In this document: positions 16,843 to 28,014 of the stretch, piece by piece | How the letters are laid out: every line of letters starts with the position of its first letter | Position numbering within the stretch: position 1 is the first letter of the stretch | Origin: Mycobacterium sp. JS623 | GTDB taxonomy: Bacteria; Actinomycetota; Actinomycetes; Mycobacteriales; Mycobacteriaceae | Length of the DNA: 64,000 nucleotides | Reading direction: 5' to 3' | NCBI RefSeq assembly: GCF_000328565.1 | Contig: NC_019966.1 | Location: forward strand, 248,001 to 312,000 | Program-made: the position numbers and the translations under genes | The notes under the pieces: generated by a model | What the model saw: the letters and a program-made list of their open reading frames with translations, nothing else | Told to the model about the DNA's origin: nothing | Databases searched by the model: none

Positions 16843-17680
16843 GAGCTTCAGTGGGTGCTAAGTCCGCCGCGGATCATCTCGGCACCGACCGAAAGGCGCC
16901 CTGCTCGACATCGGCACAGCGAGCTCTGAGGCCGTCGGCAGCTCCCGCTTCATCTGCAGATTCATTCCCGGCGCCTTGCCATGGCAAACATTAGATGTCC
17001 CGGCTTCGGACAGATAGCTCGTTGTAGAAACGCTGTTGCGTGGCATTGAGGTGAGCAGGGATCCGCCGTTCGACAAGTACGCGCAGACGTGCAAGCACGC
17101 CTGGAAATGGCCTCGCCGATCAGGGTCGGCATCGCCCACGGGCTCCGTTTGCGACTAACGGGTGCCGCCGCCGACGTCCGCCAGTGACTTGAGTTCCGAG
17201 GTCGTGTAGCGTCGGCGACTTCGACGAGCTTCTGCGCCGTCGAACAATCAGATGCGAAACATGCTGCGTCGGAACAGAAATCGTGCTATCGCAGGGTCCG
17301 GCGATGGCAGCCGTAGCCCTGAGCGGCTTGGTGTTTGGTCAGGTGTGCGGCCGCCGCTGACGGCCTCGGCGTGAGGACAACGAGTCGCTTTTTTGCAAGC
17401 CGGAAACCTGGATGGACCGTGGCGGGCGTGGCGTCCGCGGTAGCCCGGATCAGCTCATCAAGTTTCATCAGCACGGTGTTGCCTCCACTGGGCCGTCATC
17501 GCTGATCGGGGCCTTCGCGGCTCGCCATCCCACTCCTTAGCCAGGCAACGAATTTGAGTACCAGCCGACCTCCGACCCTCTCCTCAGCTCGATACTGTCT
17601 GTGAAGAACCTGTCGGTTGTGGCTACCCGCGTGCGGGTATTCGGCCGTGACAGCCATCACCGGGCGCAGGAGACGAACTG
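16843..17680. other. degenerate region without a supported gene
   Basis: Short stretches such as GALLDIGTASSEAVGSSRF (from about 16900) could be the wreck of a transposase downstream of the TnsA-like remnant, but stops interrupt every frame. Nothing else is recognised up to the small gene at 17681. Confidence 0.4.
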
Positions 17681-17912
17681 ATGTTCCATCAGCTGCTTTT
17701 TCGCGGCGCAGTACGATCTCGACGCCGCAGGATTCATCCTCAGGGGGATCAAGGGCATCTTCGTGACGATCGGCAGCATCATCGCTGCGATGATGTGTGC
17801 AAGCATCGCCGGCGCCAAGGGACGCAACCCGATGGGTTGGGGTCTCCTCGGACTGTTCTTCAGCATCCTGACGCTCATCGTCATCGCGATCATTCCCAGT
17901 AAAAAGGACTAG
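17681..17912 (+). pseudogene. small membrane protein with a one-base frameshift in a T5 run
   Basis: ATG 17681 has a strong AGGAGA ribosome-binding site 8 bp upstream. Read as is, the frame becomes Arg/His-rich junk after seven codons. Removing one T from the T5 run at 17697-17701 gives a clean 76-residue protein: MFHQLLFAAQYDLDAAGFIL, then GIKGIFVTIGSIIAAMMCAS, a GAKGRNPMGWGLLG loop, a second hydrophobic helix (LFFSILTLIVIAIIP) and SKKD before the stop at 17910-17912. Two membrane helices are predicted. It is a sequencing indel, a recent mutation or, less likely, programmed frameshifting. Family unknown; it precedes the DUF1345 gene by 46 bp. Confidence 0.7.
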
Positions 17913-17958
17913 TCCGATGAGATCCGGTCTAGTCAGTTTCGTCGCCGAGCCCGCCTAG

Positions 17959-18609
17959 ATGTCATCACGGTTGCTCGGGGCCGATGCACTTGCCGCCACT
18001 CGGTTAGCAGTGGCTGCGGTGGCCGGAGTGGCGGTTGCACTGCTGGTCGGTCTCGTCATCGAGGTGAGGTATGCGCCGGTAGCAGGCTGGATCACAGCTT
18101 CGGCGGCCTATCTGATTTGGACCTGGATTGCCGTCGGGCGAATGACATCTCAACAAACCGCGTCGCACGCGACGGGCGAAGACCCCACTCGAGCCGCCAC
18201 GGGCACGATCATGGTCGTGGCGAGCATCGCGAGCCTGGCCGGCGTCGGCTATGTGTTGCTGGCTGCGTCCTCCCACGGCGGCGAAGCCGAGGCAGCGGCG
18301 GCCGTCGGGATCGCCAGTGTCATCGCGGCATGGCTGATCGTGCACACGGTATTCACGTTGCGCTATGCCCGGCTCTACTACCTAGGGCCCACCGGCGGGA
18401 TCGATTTCAACCAGGACGAGCCGCCTACGTATGTCGACTTCGCTTATCTCGCCTTCACCATCGGCATGACTTACCAAGTCTCTGATACCGATCTGCAAAC
18501 CCGCGCCATCCGCGCGACAGCCCTGCGCCAGGCGTTGCTGTCCTACGTGCTGGGCGCCGTGGTCCTGGCGACCACGATCAACTTGATCGCAGGACTGGGC
18601 ACCCACTGA
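17959..18609 (+). CDS. DUF1345 family membrane protein
   Basis: A 216-residue protein with about five membrane helices. The family signature is HTVFTLRYARLYY, followed by GGIDFNQDEPPTYVDFAYLA and FTIGMTYQVSDTDLQTRAIR, and a final helix SYVLGAVVLATTINLIAGL. The arrangement with two conserved charged loops suggests an ion-conducting or sensor protein; homologues are widespread in actinobacteria and plant-associated bacteria but uncharacterised as far as I know. It may share a transcript with the small membrane protein 46 bp upstream. Confidence 0.85.
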   Translation: MSSRLLGADALAATRLAVAAVAGVAVALLVGLVIEVRYAPVAGWITASAAYLIWTWIAVGRMTSQQTASHATGEDPTRAATGTIMVVASIASLAGVGYVLLAASSHGGEAEAAAAVGIASVIAAWLIVHTVFTLRYARLYYLGPTGGIDFNQDEPPTYVDFAYLAFTIGMTYQVSDTDLQTRAIRATALRQALLSYVLGAVVLATTINLIAGLGTH

Positions 18610-18845
18610 TCTCCGCCCACAGCAGGATGCGCCGGTGGGGGCCTTGCGCGCCCTCTAAACCCGCAATCGTGCTGTCTTGCTTGATCGATGAATGTTTCTG
18701 CACGGTTCGCTGTCGGCTAGGACGTCAATTACGTCCGTTTGTCCACGGGGTCGGATGCGTCGAGCGGTGCCCATCGGCGAGAACTTCTTCGATGGCCGTA
18801 TGGCCTCGGCGTCGCAGAGCAGTCGTCCTAGCGGATGTGACGGCA

Positions 18846-19586
18846 TCACAGCGGGCGCTGCAAGAGCACTTCGCCGCTATCAGCGGCCACGATCTGCACC
18901 GCAGAGATTTGGTCGATGGGTGTCGGCGTGTTGCCGTTGGGGCGTGCGGTAACGCCCGGGACCGCCAACCACGTCGCCAGCTGGGTATGGCTGCCGTCGC
19001 GGCCGACTATCACCATTGCCAGCGTGTCCCCGCGCTGGCCGGCGTTGTCGGCTTCTTTCGGGTAGGTGCAGCTCATGTCGATGTCGGTGCCCCAGGCCTG
19101 GCGTGTCAGGCTCACCGTCGCGGTTATGGAGTTTGGCGCCACCGGATTCATGGTCAGTGGCGATGCCGACGTTGCGGGCGGGACGGCGGATGGTGACGTC
19201 CCTCCGACATGGATTCCCACGATCAACGCGATGATTGTCGCCGCGGCGGCTGCGACGGCCATCGACCACGACAGCGCCCTTGTGCGTCGCCGTCGGCGGC
19301 CGACCTTCGCCAACAGCGACGTAAGCAGTTCGGGCCGCGGCTGCCATAGCTCAGGGGCCCCCTCGTCGAGGGCCGCGACCTCGTGTGGCTCCAGCATTGC
19401 GAGCAAGGCAGGCATGCCGCTGACGTCAGCGACGGCATCGTGGCATCGAGTGCAGTGAGTCAGATGTTGTTCGAACTGACGTCGGTCTTCGGCACCCAAT
19501 GCGCCGAGCACGTAGGCGGCGTCCCACATGGCGAATGGATCGCCCGTTTGCGATCCTCCACCAGCTCGCCCGTCAATGCTCGTCAT
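18846..19586 (-). CDS. rslA: zinc-binding anti-sigma factor, RslA-like
   Basis: About 246 residues. The N-terminal ZAS domain (AMWDAAYVLGALGAEDRRQFEQHLTHCTRCHD region) holds the H-x3-C-x2-C zinc site; one membrane helix follows (WSMAVAAAAATIIALIVGIH), then an extracytoplasmic domain rich in DTLAMVIVGRDGSHTQLATW. This closely matches M. tuberculosis RslA (Rv0736), which binds SigL and releases it on oxidation. The ATG 19586 with GAGGT upstream is preferred over a GTG at 19628. It is divergent from a fragment of a sigma factor rather than downstream of a full sigL. Confidence 0.87.
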   Translation of the reverse strand: MTSIDGRAGGGSQTGDPFAMWDAAYVLGALGAEDRRQFEQHLTHCTRCHDAVADVSGMPALLAMLEPHEVAALDEGAPELWQPRPELLTSLLAKVGRRRRRTRALSWSMAVAAAAATIIALIVGIHVGGTSPSAVPPATSASPLTMNPVAPNSITATVSLTRQAWGTDIDMSCTYPKEADNAGQRGDTLAMVIVGRDGSHTQLATWLAVPGVTARPNGNTPTPIDQISAVQIVAADSGEVLLQRPL

Positions 19587-19764
19587 CGCTGTTACCTCAC
19601 TATTTGTAGGGTAACCGCGATTTGCCACGCCGTGTCGTGCAGCCCCGACGTGACGCTCTGCAACCGCTAACCTGACCTCTGCCCCCGGGCGAACGTAACG
19701 GGCGTCGAGGGTTTGACGAATCGTCAGGTAGACAAGAGCGATTGCTTGTGTTCGCTACTCGGAG

Positions 19765-19968
19765 GTGCAACTAGGCGTTCTACCGGTCATGATGACAGTC
19801 TCTGAAGCTCTCCACTCCCTCAGCGCCGAGCATCGCACCGCGGTCATTCGGGCGTACTACCTCGCCCAGGCCGTCCCCCAGATCGCCAGACTGGAGCAGC
19901 TGCCGGAAGACACAGTGAAGTGTCGCCTCCACGAGGCGCTCCACGCGCTTGCACGCAGTACCCGATGA
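19765..19968 (+). pseudogene. sigma-70 region 4 fragment (decapitated ECF sigma factor)
   Basis: A 67-codon frame from GTG 19765 encodes only the -35-binding domain: VSEALHSLSAEHRTAVIRAY, then QIARLEQLPEDTVKCRLHEA and LHALARS. This matches region 4 of SigL/SigK-type ECF factors. Region 2, needed for core binding and -10 melting, is absent upstream, where only 180 bp separate it from the divergent anti-sigma gene. The usual GTVKSR motif is DTVKCR. Either a remnant of the cognate sigma factor or a minimal DNA-binding protein. Confidence 0.6.
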
Positions 19969-20375
19969 GCGAAACATTTTCCCTCTCGCGACATCACTGT
20001 GTGCACAAACGTTCAAATGCCGCCAGGCTCTGATCGTCGATCATCAACCGCTGGTCCGTATTCTCCAGGGGCGTCAGCAAGCACTGGCGCCGGTGGAGCT
20101 GGGGGCAACACCGGCGCGGCGGGCAAGCCAGGCGTCAACGGCTGACGATACCGCCGTTGGCAGGAGATGCGCATCGTCGTTGATCTCTGAGCGCTAAACC
20201 ATCGCCGCGGATGAAAAGCATTGGGCAGCAGCGCATACGGCGAAGTTTTGCGGGTGAAGCCGAAGATTCGCCAAAGCGGCGAAGCGAACTCAAGAAAAAC
20301 TCTTCACCTTCGGAAGCGGAGCCGACAGATGCGCAAGGACGTGACGCATGACCAGATCTCGGCCGGCGTTAAGGC
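19969..20375. other. intergenic, nothing recognised
   Basis: No gene is supported on either strand between the sigma fragment and the end of the CorA-like gene. Open frames here are short and lack ribosome-binding sites or recognisable motifs. Confidence 0.4.
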
Positions 20376-21443
20376 TTAGGACTCCGGCGGTGAGAGCCGC
20401 GGCCGGGTGCTGGCCGGATTCGCGGCCGTCTGTGGCGGCCGAGGTGGGCCGATATCGGCGAGGCGGGCCTTGCGCAGCCAGATCCACAACAAGACGAGCG
20501 GGATCAACAGCCCCCCGATTCCAAACTCGACGAATCGGGCCAAACCGGTGATATTTCCAACGAGCCAGTCGAAATTTTGTCCGAAGAATCCGGTGATGAA
20601 CGTCAGAGGCAGAAACACTGTCGCAAGGATCGTCAGCCGTTCCATCGTGGTGCTTTGCTGCACACTGACCCTGGTCTGCTCGACCGAGATCACCGCAATG
20701 TTGGCCTGCAGGATGGTGGCGAGCAAGTCGCGTTGCGCGGATACCTCTTCGCTGATCAATTGCAAACTGTCGTGAACGTCGCGAATGTAGGGGACAAGTG
20801 CCGCGGAGTGGAGGCCCCGTTGGACTGCTGTCAACACGGCGTGCAGCGGGTGGGCGGCGCGATAGAAATTGCTCACCTCCCGACGCAACAGGTAGATCCG
20901 TTCGGTCGGCGCGACATCGCCGGCAAACACCGTGCCCTCGACTTGCTCGATGTCGTGTTCGAGTCCCGCAACCACCGGCTCATACCCCCGCACAACCTGA
21001 TCGAGAATCGCCCACAAAACCGAATCGGTGCCCAGCTCGATCAACTCGGGATGCGATTCGAGGCGCATCCGGGCCGCGTGCAGTTCGCTGGCGACGCCTT
21101 GGCGCACCGTGATCACGAAGTTGGGGCCAACAAAAACGCTGATCTCGCCGAATTCGACTTCTTCCGACTCGTCGTCGTAACGCGCGGTCCGCAGGATTAC
21201 CAGTTTGACGTTGGGTTCGAAGTCCTCAATCTTCGGACGCAGATGAAAGGTCCGGGCATCCTCGACGGCCAACTCGTGAAGCGAGAAAGCATGCCGGACC
21301 CGCTCCATCTCTTCGCTGCTCGGCTCGAACAGCCCGAGCCACACGAATCCGCCTTCTAGACAGAATCTGGCGGCATCTTCCAATGGGAGCGGCGCATCGC
21401 TTTGCCGGGCGCCCTTGAGGTAATGCGCGCAGTCCACAATCAT
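20376..21443 (-). CDS. CorA-like magnesium/cobalt channel
   Basis: About 355 residues. A long acidic N-terminal cytoplasmic domain (SLHELAVEDARTFHLRPKIE, VFVGPNFVITVRQG) is followed by the stalk helix and two C-terminal membrane helices (LATVFLPLTFITGFFGQNFD then LIPLVLLWIWLRKA). The selectivity signature GMN of CorA reads GQN here, as in several ZntB/CorA relatives, so the ion specificity is uncertain. ATG 21443 has AAGGAG upstream. It stands alone with non-coding DNA on both sides. Confidence 0.88.
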   Translation of the reverse strand: MIVDCAHYLKGARQSDAPLPLEDAARFCLEGGFVWLGLFEPSSEEMERVRHAFSLHELAVEDARTFHLRPKIEDFEPNVKLVILRTARYDDESEEVEFGEISVFVGPNFVITVRQGVASELHAARMRLESHPELIELGTDSVLWAILDQVVRGYEPVVAGLEHDIEQVEGTVFAGDVAPTERIYLLRREVSNFYRAAHPLHAVLTAVQRGLHSAALVPYIRDVHDSLQLISEEVSAQRDLLATILQANIAVISVEQTRVSVQQSTTMERLTILATVFLPLTFITGFFGQNFDWLVGNITGLARFVEFGIGGLLIPLVLLWIWLRKARLADIGPPRPPQTAANPASTRPRLSPPES

Positions 21444-23413
<1,970 letters not shown>

Positions 23414-23519
23414 TCACCCTCAGGCTTACCGGCTATTTCAATCGCTGCACCCGGCCAGGCCGTGTGCACAGCGGCGAGACATGCGAAAGTTCATGTCCCG
23501 TGCGAACTTTGAGAACTGC

Positions 23520-23561
23520 ACAGTGGTGGCATCTGCCGGGCTCACCTGATGCCACCACTGT
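23520..23561. repeat. long perfect hairpin (14-bp stem) plus nearby 6-1-6 palindrome
   Basis: ACAGTGGTGGCATC at 23520-23533 pairs perfectly with GATGCCACCACTGT at 23548-23561, leaving a 14-base loop. A second palindrome, GGGTTT-A-AAACCC, follows at 23577-23589. Both lie between the HtrA stop (23413) and the MFS start (23642). No T tract follows the hairpin, so it is more likely an operator or mRNA element than an intrinsic terminator. Confidence 0.55.
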
Positions 23562-23641
23562 CACGAGTTCCGTTTTGGGTTTAAAACCCGTCGCCGGGGC
23601 GCATTCTAAGTGCTGACAACGGTCAACAGGAGGCGCTGCTC

Positions 23642-24988
23642 ATGGTTACCGGACAGGACGGGGGCGGCGCTACAGCACAAGCCGACCCGGGATCACAACG
23701 GGTGCAGGTACGGCGCGCCGCGCTCGCCAGCGCAATCGGCACGACGATCGAGTGGTACGACTTCTTCCTCTACAACACAGCCGCCGCGCTGGTCTTTCCC
23801 CATTTGTTCTTCCCCGCGTCCAGCACGTACGCCGGCGCCATGCAGTCGTTCGCGACATACTTCGTCGGCTTCGCCGCACGCCCGATCGGAGCGGCGATCT
23901 TCGGGCACTGGGGAGACCGGATCGGCCGCAAGACCACGTTGATCATCACGCTGCTCGTGATGGGTCTCGCGTCGGCGGTCATCGGCCTCCTGCCCGGCAC
24001 CGCAAGCATCGGCGTTGCGGCACCACTGCTGCTCGTTACCCTGCGCGTACTGCAGGGCATTGCCGTCGGCGGTGAGTGGAGCGGTTCGGTGCTGCTCACC
24101 ATGGAATGGGGCGATCAGAAGAGACGCGGGCTGCTCGGCAGTTTCGCTCAGGTCGGGGTGCCGGTCGGCTTGGTGCTCGGCACCGGCGGCATGACGCTGC
24201 TGTCCGCGACGATGTCCGACGATGCGTTCAACTCGTGGGGTTGGCGGGTGCCGTTCCTTGCCAGCCTGATCCTCGTCGCCGTGGGCCTGATGATCCGGCT
24301 GAAAATTCTCGAGACGCCGATGTTCAGCAAGGTGCTGGAGGAAGGCAAGGCTGCAACCGCGCCCGTCGCTGAGGTGATCCGGCGGCACTGGCGCGAGATA
24401 CTGCTGTCCGCCGGTCTGCGGTTCGCGGAGCAGATGCCTTTCTATCTCTTCACCACATTCGTGTTGACCTTCGTTGTCCAGCGCCACCACTACAGCAAGA
24501 CGTTCGTGCTGACCGCGGTGCTGCTCGGTGCCGTCGTGGAGCTCGCGACGATTCCGTTCTTCTCGCACCTGTCGGATTCGGTGGGTCGAAAACGGGTTTA
24601 CCTCGCCGGCGCAGTGATTGCCGGGCTTGGCGCGTTCCCCTACTTTGCTGTGCTCACCCATGGCGGGCAGGCACCGATATTCATCGCGGTCGTGCTGTCG
24701 ATGGTGGTGCACTCCATGATGTACGGACCGCAGGCGGCGCTGATCGGCGAGAGCTTCCCGACGCGTTTGCGTTACGGCGGAGCCGGTCTCGGCTACCAGC
24801 TGGCATCGGTGTTTGCAGGCGGACCCGCTCCGCTGCTGGCCACCTGGCTGCTCCACGAGACCGGAACTCCGTATTCGATCTCGGTCTACATCGTCGTAGC
24901 AGCGGTCGTCACGGTGATCTGTTGTCTTGCCCTGCCTGACCGGTCGCGCGCCGACATCGACGACTTGGCGGTCTACAGCCGCACCTAA
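23642..24988 (+). CDS. MFS transporter, metabolite:H+ symporter (MHS) family
   Basis: A 448-residue 12-helix transporter. MHS landmarks: ASAIGTTIEWYDFFLYNTAA at helix 1, FVGFAARPIGAAIFGHWGDR and IGRKTT in loop 2-3, QGIAVGGEWSGSVLL in helix 4-5, and SHLSDSVGRKRVYLAG in the second half. Relatives carry shikimate, alpha-ketoglutarate, citrate, proline/betaine or dicarboxylates with protons; the substrate is not predictable. AGGAGG lies 7 bp upstream of ATG 23642. It converges on another MFS gene. Confidence 0.9.
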   Translation: MVTGQDGGGATAQADPGSQRVQVRRAALASAIGTTIEWYDFFLYNTAAALVFPHLFFPASSTYAGAMQSFATYFVGFAARPIGAAIFGHWGDRIGRKTTLIITLLVMGLASAVIGLLPGTASIGVAAPLLLVTLRVLQGIAVGGEWSGSVLLTMEWGDQKRRGLLGSFAQVGVPVGLVLGTGGMTLLSATMSDDAFNSWGWRVPFLASLILVAVGLMIRLKILETPMFSKVLEEGKAATAPVAEVIRRHWREILLSAGLRFAEQMPFYLFTTFVLTFVVQRHHYSKTFVLTAVLLGAVVELATIPFFSHLSDSVGRKRVYLAGAVIAGLGAFPYFAVLTHGGQAPIFIAVVLSMVVHSMMYGPQAALIGESFPTRLRYGGAGLGYQLASVFAGGPAPLLATWLLHETGTPYSISVYIVVAAVVTVICCLALPDRSRADIDDLAVYSRT

Positions 24989-25026
24989 GTGGTGGCGTAT
25001 GGGCGGTCAATTTGAGGCCGCGAGTG

Positions 25027-26403
25027 TCAACCGATCTTGTCGACCTGCTCCAACTGACGTCCTGTGCTGCGCGGGCCGAGCAGACCGACATCGAGGCACA
25101 GCAAGATGACGAGCGCCGCCGAACCGGAGAACACCGCCACTGGGCCGAACATCGCGAGTGCCGGCACTGCCACGAACGGCAGCACTGTCGAGGTCGCTCG
25201 TGACAGCGAGTAGCAGATGCCGCTCGCCGTACTGCGGATGGCCGTCGGGAAGATTTCAGCCTGATAGATGTGGAATGCATTGGAGAATATGTTCGATACG
25301 GCGGTGAGCAGGAACCCTGCAGCGACGATCACCACGACATGATCTGCCGCGGCGAATACTATGCCGCACACGGCGATTCCCAATGCGGAGACGATGATCA
25401 GGTGCTTACGCTCGAATCGTTCCACTAGTGGTATGGAAAGAAGTGAGCCCAGGGGGTAGCCGGCGAAGGTGAGTGCCGCATATCCAAGGGACTGGGTCAC
25501 TTCGAAACCCTTGCTCACGAGTACCAGCGGCGCCAATGTGCCAAAGCCGTAATACGCGACTGTCTGCAGGATCTGAAAGATCACCAGCATGACGGTGCGC
25601 TTGCGGTAATCGCGAAAGGCGATCCGCAGCACCTCGGCCACGCTACGGGCATCGTCGCCGGCGTGCGCAGCGTTGGCGGGCAGTTGTTCCGGAATGGGTG
25701 TGCCCGGTGCGACCTTGGCCACCACCGACGCGACGACCCGACGTGCTTCAGCGTCGCGGCCGCGGCTTTCCAACCAGCGCGGCGACTCGGGCAGCAGCGT
25801 CCGGACCGCCAACACGAACACCGCGCCGAGCCCGCCGAACACCAGCAGCCACCGCCACCCGTCGATGCCGAGCAGCTGGTGGTGTGCAACGAGTTTTCCG
25901 CCGAGCAGTGCCGCCAACGGCACGCCGAGAAAGCCGATCGTGTACGCCCAAGCCGTCATCCGGCCACGGACCCGGGCGGGGACGAACTCGGCCAGGTAGG
26001 TGTCGACCAGCACGAGCTCGGCACCAAGCCCGATGCCGGCCAGGAAGCGCAGCACCAGAAATGTCTCGACGTTCGGCGAGAACGCGGCAGCCAGCGAAAA
26101 CAGTGAGTAGACAAGCAGATTGAGGATGAATACCCGACGCCGGCCGAGCCGGTCAGCGACTATCGACAGCACATTTGCGCCGACGAACATGCCGGCGAAC
26201 CCGGCTGCGATCACCATCGCCTTCCCGATGGTGCCCAGCTTGAACTCGGCGGCCAACACCGGCGCGAGCACACCGCCGAGGAACACCTCGTAGAGATCGA
26301 AGAACGACCCGAGGCCGACGAACACCACCAGGCGCCAATGCCACCGGGTGACCGGAAGCCCGTCCAGGACAGACGACACCGTCACCGATTCGCTAACCGT
26401 CAT
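25027..26403 (-). CDS. MFS transporter, sugar/aromatic-acid porter type
   Basis: A 458-residue transporter. Motifs: FFDLYEVFLGGVLAPVLAAE in helix 1, VADRLGRRRVFILNLL in loop 2-3, FLAGIGLGAELVLVDTYLAE in helix 4 and the PESPRWLESRGR sugar-porter motif before the central loop. The second half has the YQAEIFPTAIRSTASG motif of organic-acid/aromatic carriers. The start at 26403 overlaps the stop of the upstream primase-polymerase gene by 4 bp, an odd functional pairing that suggests transcriptional coupling only. Confidence 0.88.
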   Translation of the reverse strand: MTVSESVTVSSVLDGLPVTRWHWRLVVFVGLGSFFDLYEVFLGGVLAPVLAAEFKLGTIGKAMVIAAGFAGMFVGANVLSIVADRLGRRRVFILNLLVYSLFSLAAAFSPNVETFLVLRFLAGIGLGAELVLVDTYLAEFVPARVRGRMTAWAYTIGFLGVPLAALLGGKLVAHHQLLGIDGWRWLLVFGGLGAVFVLAVRTLLPESPRWLESRGRDAEARRVVASVVAKVAPGTPIPEQLPANAAHAGDDARSVAEVLRIAFRDYRKRTVMLVIFQILQTVAYYGFGTLAPLVLVSKGFEVTQSLGYAALTFAGYPLGSLLSIPLVERFERKHLIIVSALGIAVCGIVFAAADHVVVIVAAGFLLTAVSNIFSNAFHIYQAEIFPTAIRSTASGICYSLSRATSTVLPFVAVPALAMFGPVAVFSGSAALVILLCLDVGLLGPRSTGRQLEQVDKIG

Positions 26404-27368
26404 GGACGCCTCCTCGCCGCACGGGCGCGGCGCTTTCCTTCGTGCATGGCAGCCACCCGAGCGACCGGAATCGTCCGGCCGTGCTCGATGAGGTCGCTCG
26501 GCAGCCGCTGGGGTGCGGGCATCGTGTCCGACCAAGGGTCGCGCCCGGCAAGGGCGTCAACCGCTGTGTGGATCGTAAAATCGGAGGGGTTGACGTCGTC
26601 AAGATCGGCCCAGCTCAACGGGAATGACACGGGTGCGCCCGCCCGCAGGCGAGGACTGTAGGCGGCGACGATCGTCGCACCGCCGGAGCGAGTCGAATCC
26701 ACGAATACTTTTCCTGCTCGGTCCTCGACGATGAAAGCCGTTGTGGCCAAGGAAGGATCGAGCGCCTCGGCCCGCGCAGCCAGCGCGCGGGTAGCTGCCG
26801 CGACATCATCGGCCGGGGCGTAGTCGTCGACCGGGACGAAAATATGCACCCCCTTTGCGCCGCTGGTCTTCAGGGCGCCGGCAAGACCGCTGTCGGCTAG
26901 CGCTTGACGAACCAGCGAGGCGACGGCCACCACCGCGCGGAAGTCGTTGCCGGCGGGCGGGTCCAAGTCGAGCACCAAATGTGTTGGGCGGTAGATGTTG
27001 TCGGCCAGGCCCAAAGATGGGTGATATTCGACGGCCCGCTGGTTGGCAAGCCACAACAGCGTGCGCCGGTCGTTGCAGAGCGGGTAACGCACCTCCCTCT
27101 TTGAGGCCTCAGCCCAGATCGGCACGGTCTTCACCCAGTTGGGGGTGTACTTCGGCGCGTTCTTCTGCATGAACGGGGATTGCCCACGTAGCACCCGCAT
27201 CACCGTCAGCGGCCGATCGACCAAACCCGGCAACATCCGATCTGCCACGGCGTCCAGATAGTCGACCAGATCCCGCTTCGTGGCCCCGGCATCCGGGCTC
27301 AGCGGCTGATCGAGGTTGGTCAGGTCGACACCGGCGCGCTGCTCTCCGCCGCTCATATCCCCGACCAT
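26400..27368 (-). CDS. LigD-type DNA primase-polymerase (PolDom), stand-alone
   Basis: A 322-residue archaeo-eukaryotic primase-like polymerase. The signature YLDAVADRMLPGLVDRPLTV and MRVLRGQSPFMQKNAP is followed by the catalytic DxD in LVLDLDPPAG, the nucleotide-binding LKTSGAKGVHIFVPVD, and VEDRAGKVFVDSTRS with a third acidic residue. Stand-alone relatives of the LigD polymerase domain (PolD1/PolD2 of M. smegmatis; Rv3730c and Rv0269c of M. tuberculosis) add ribonucleotides or fill gaps in repair. This member is closer in form to Rv3730c. It is coupled by ATGA to the downstream MFS gene. Confidence 0.86.
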   Translation of the reverse strand: MVGDMSGGEQRAGVDLTNLDQPLSPDAGATKRDLVDYLDAVADRMLPGLVDRPLTVMRVLRGQSPFMQKNAPKYTPNWVKTVPIWAEASKREVRYPLCNDRRTLLWLANQRAVEYHPSLGLADNIYRPTHLVLDLDPPAGNDFRAVVAVASLVRQALADSGLAGALKTSGAKGVHIFVPVDDYAPADDVAAATRALAARAEALDPSLATTAFIVEDRAGKVFVDSTRSGGATIVAAYSPRLRAGAPVSFPLSWADLDDVNPSDFTIHTAVDALAGRDPWSDTMPAPQRLPSDLIEHGRTIPVARVAAMHEGKRRARAARRRP

Positions 27369-27468
27369 ATCCGGGTCGGGGCGGTGCTCGCGGCTCCCAC
27401 CACATCATGTTTCGAGGTGCCTGATCAGTGGAATGTGTGCCGCAAGCGACGACCACGAGAGGACTGGG

Positions 27469-28014
27469 ATGACTGATTCTGGAAAAGCCGATCAGGCACG
27501 TCACGGGTTGATCGACTCCGTGAAAGGGAAGGCAAAGGAAGTCATCGGTGCGGTGACCGGCAACGATTCGCTGACCGCCGAGGGACAACTGGAGCAGACC
27601 GAGGCGCAGAAGCGCAGGGAAGCCAGTACGGCGGAGGCGATCGCGGACGCGGAGGCCAGGAAGGCTCGGGAGCAGGCCACGAACGCCAAGCTCGAAGGTG
27701 CCGCTGAGCGGAGTGCGGTCAACGCAGAGGCCGCGGCGGAAGAAACCGCCATCCGCACGGAAAGCGCTTCGCAAAAGCGAGCGACCGAGCAGGCGGCGCA
27801 TCTTGACCTGGCCAAGCAACAGTCCGATGCCGAACGCGATGCCGCGCGCCGCATCGAGAACGCGAAGGCGCAGGAGCGCGAAGCCATCCGCGCTGCGGAT
27901 GAGGAGGTCATCGACGCACTTGATGACCACCAGGATGCGGTGCGGGAATCCGCAAAGGCACGCGCCGAAGCAGACCGGTTAAGGCAGCAGGCCGACACGA
28001 GGAGCGACCGATGA
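27469..28014 (+). CDS. CsbD-like stress protein with long coiled coil
   Basis: About 181 residues from ATG 27469, which has GAGAGGA upstream. Residues ~15-45 are a CsbD domain (DSVKGKAKEVIGAVTGNDSL then TAEGQLEQTEAQKR), known from general-stress proteins. The remaining ~130 residues are a highly charged Ala/Glu/Arg helix rich in heptads (AAEETAIRTESASQKRATEQ), predicted to be a coiled coil. The stop overlaps the next gene's ATG by 4 bp. Function is unknown; CsbD proteins are induced by general stress regulators in many bacteria. Confidence 0.8.
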   Translation: MTDSGKADQARHGLIDSVKGKAKEVIGAVTGNDSLTAEGQLEQTEAQKRREASTAEAIADAEARKAREQATNAKLEGAAERSAVNAEAAAEETAIRTESASQKRATEQAAHLDLAKQQSDAERDAARRIENAKAQEREAIRAADEEVIDALDDHQDAVRESAKARAEADRLRQQADTRSDR

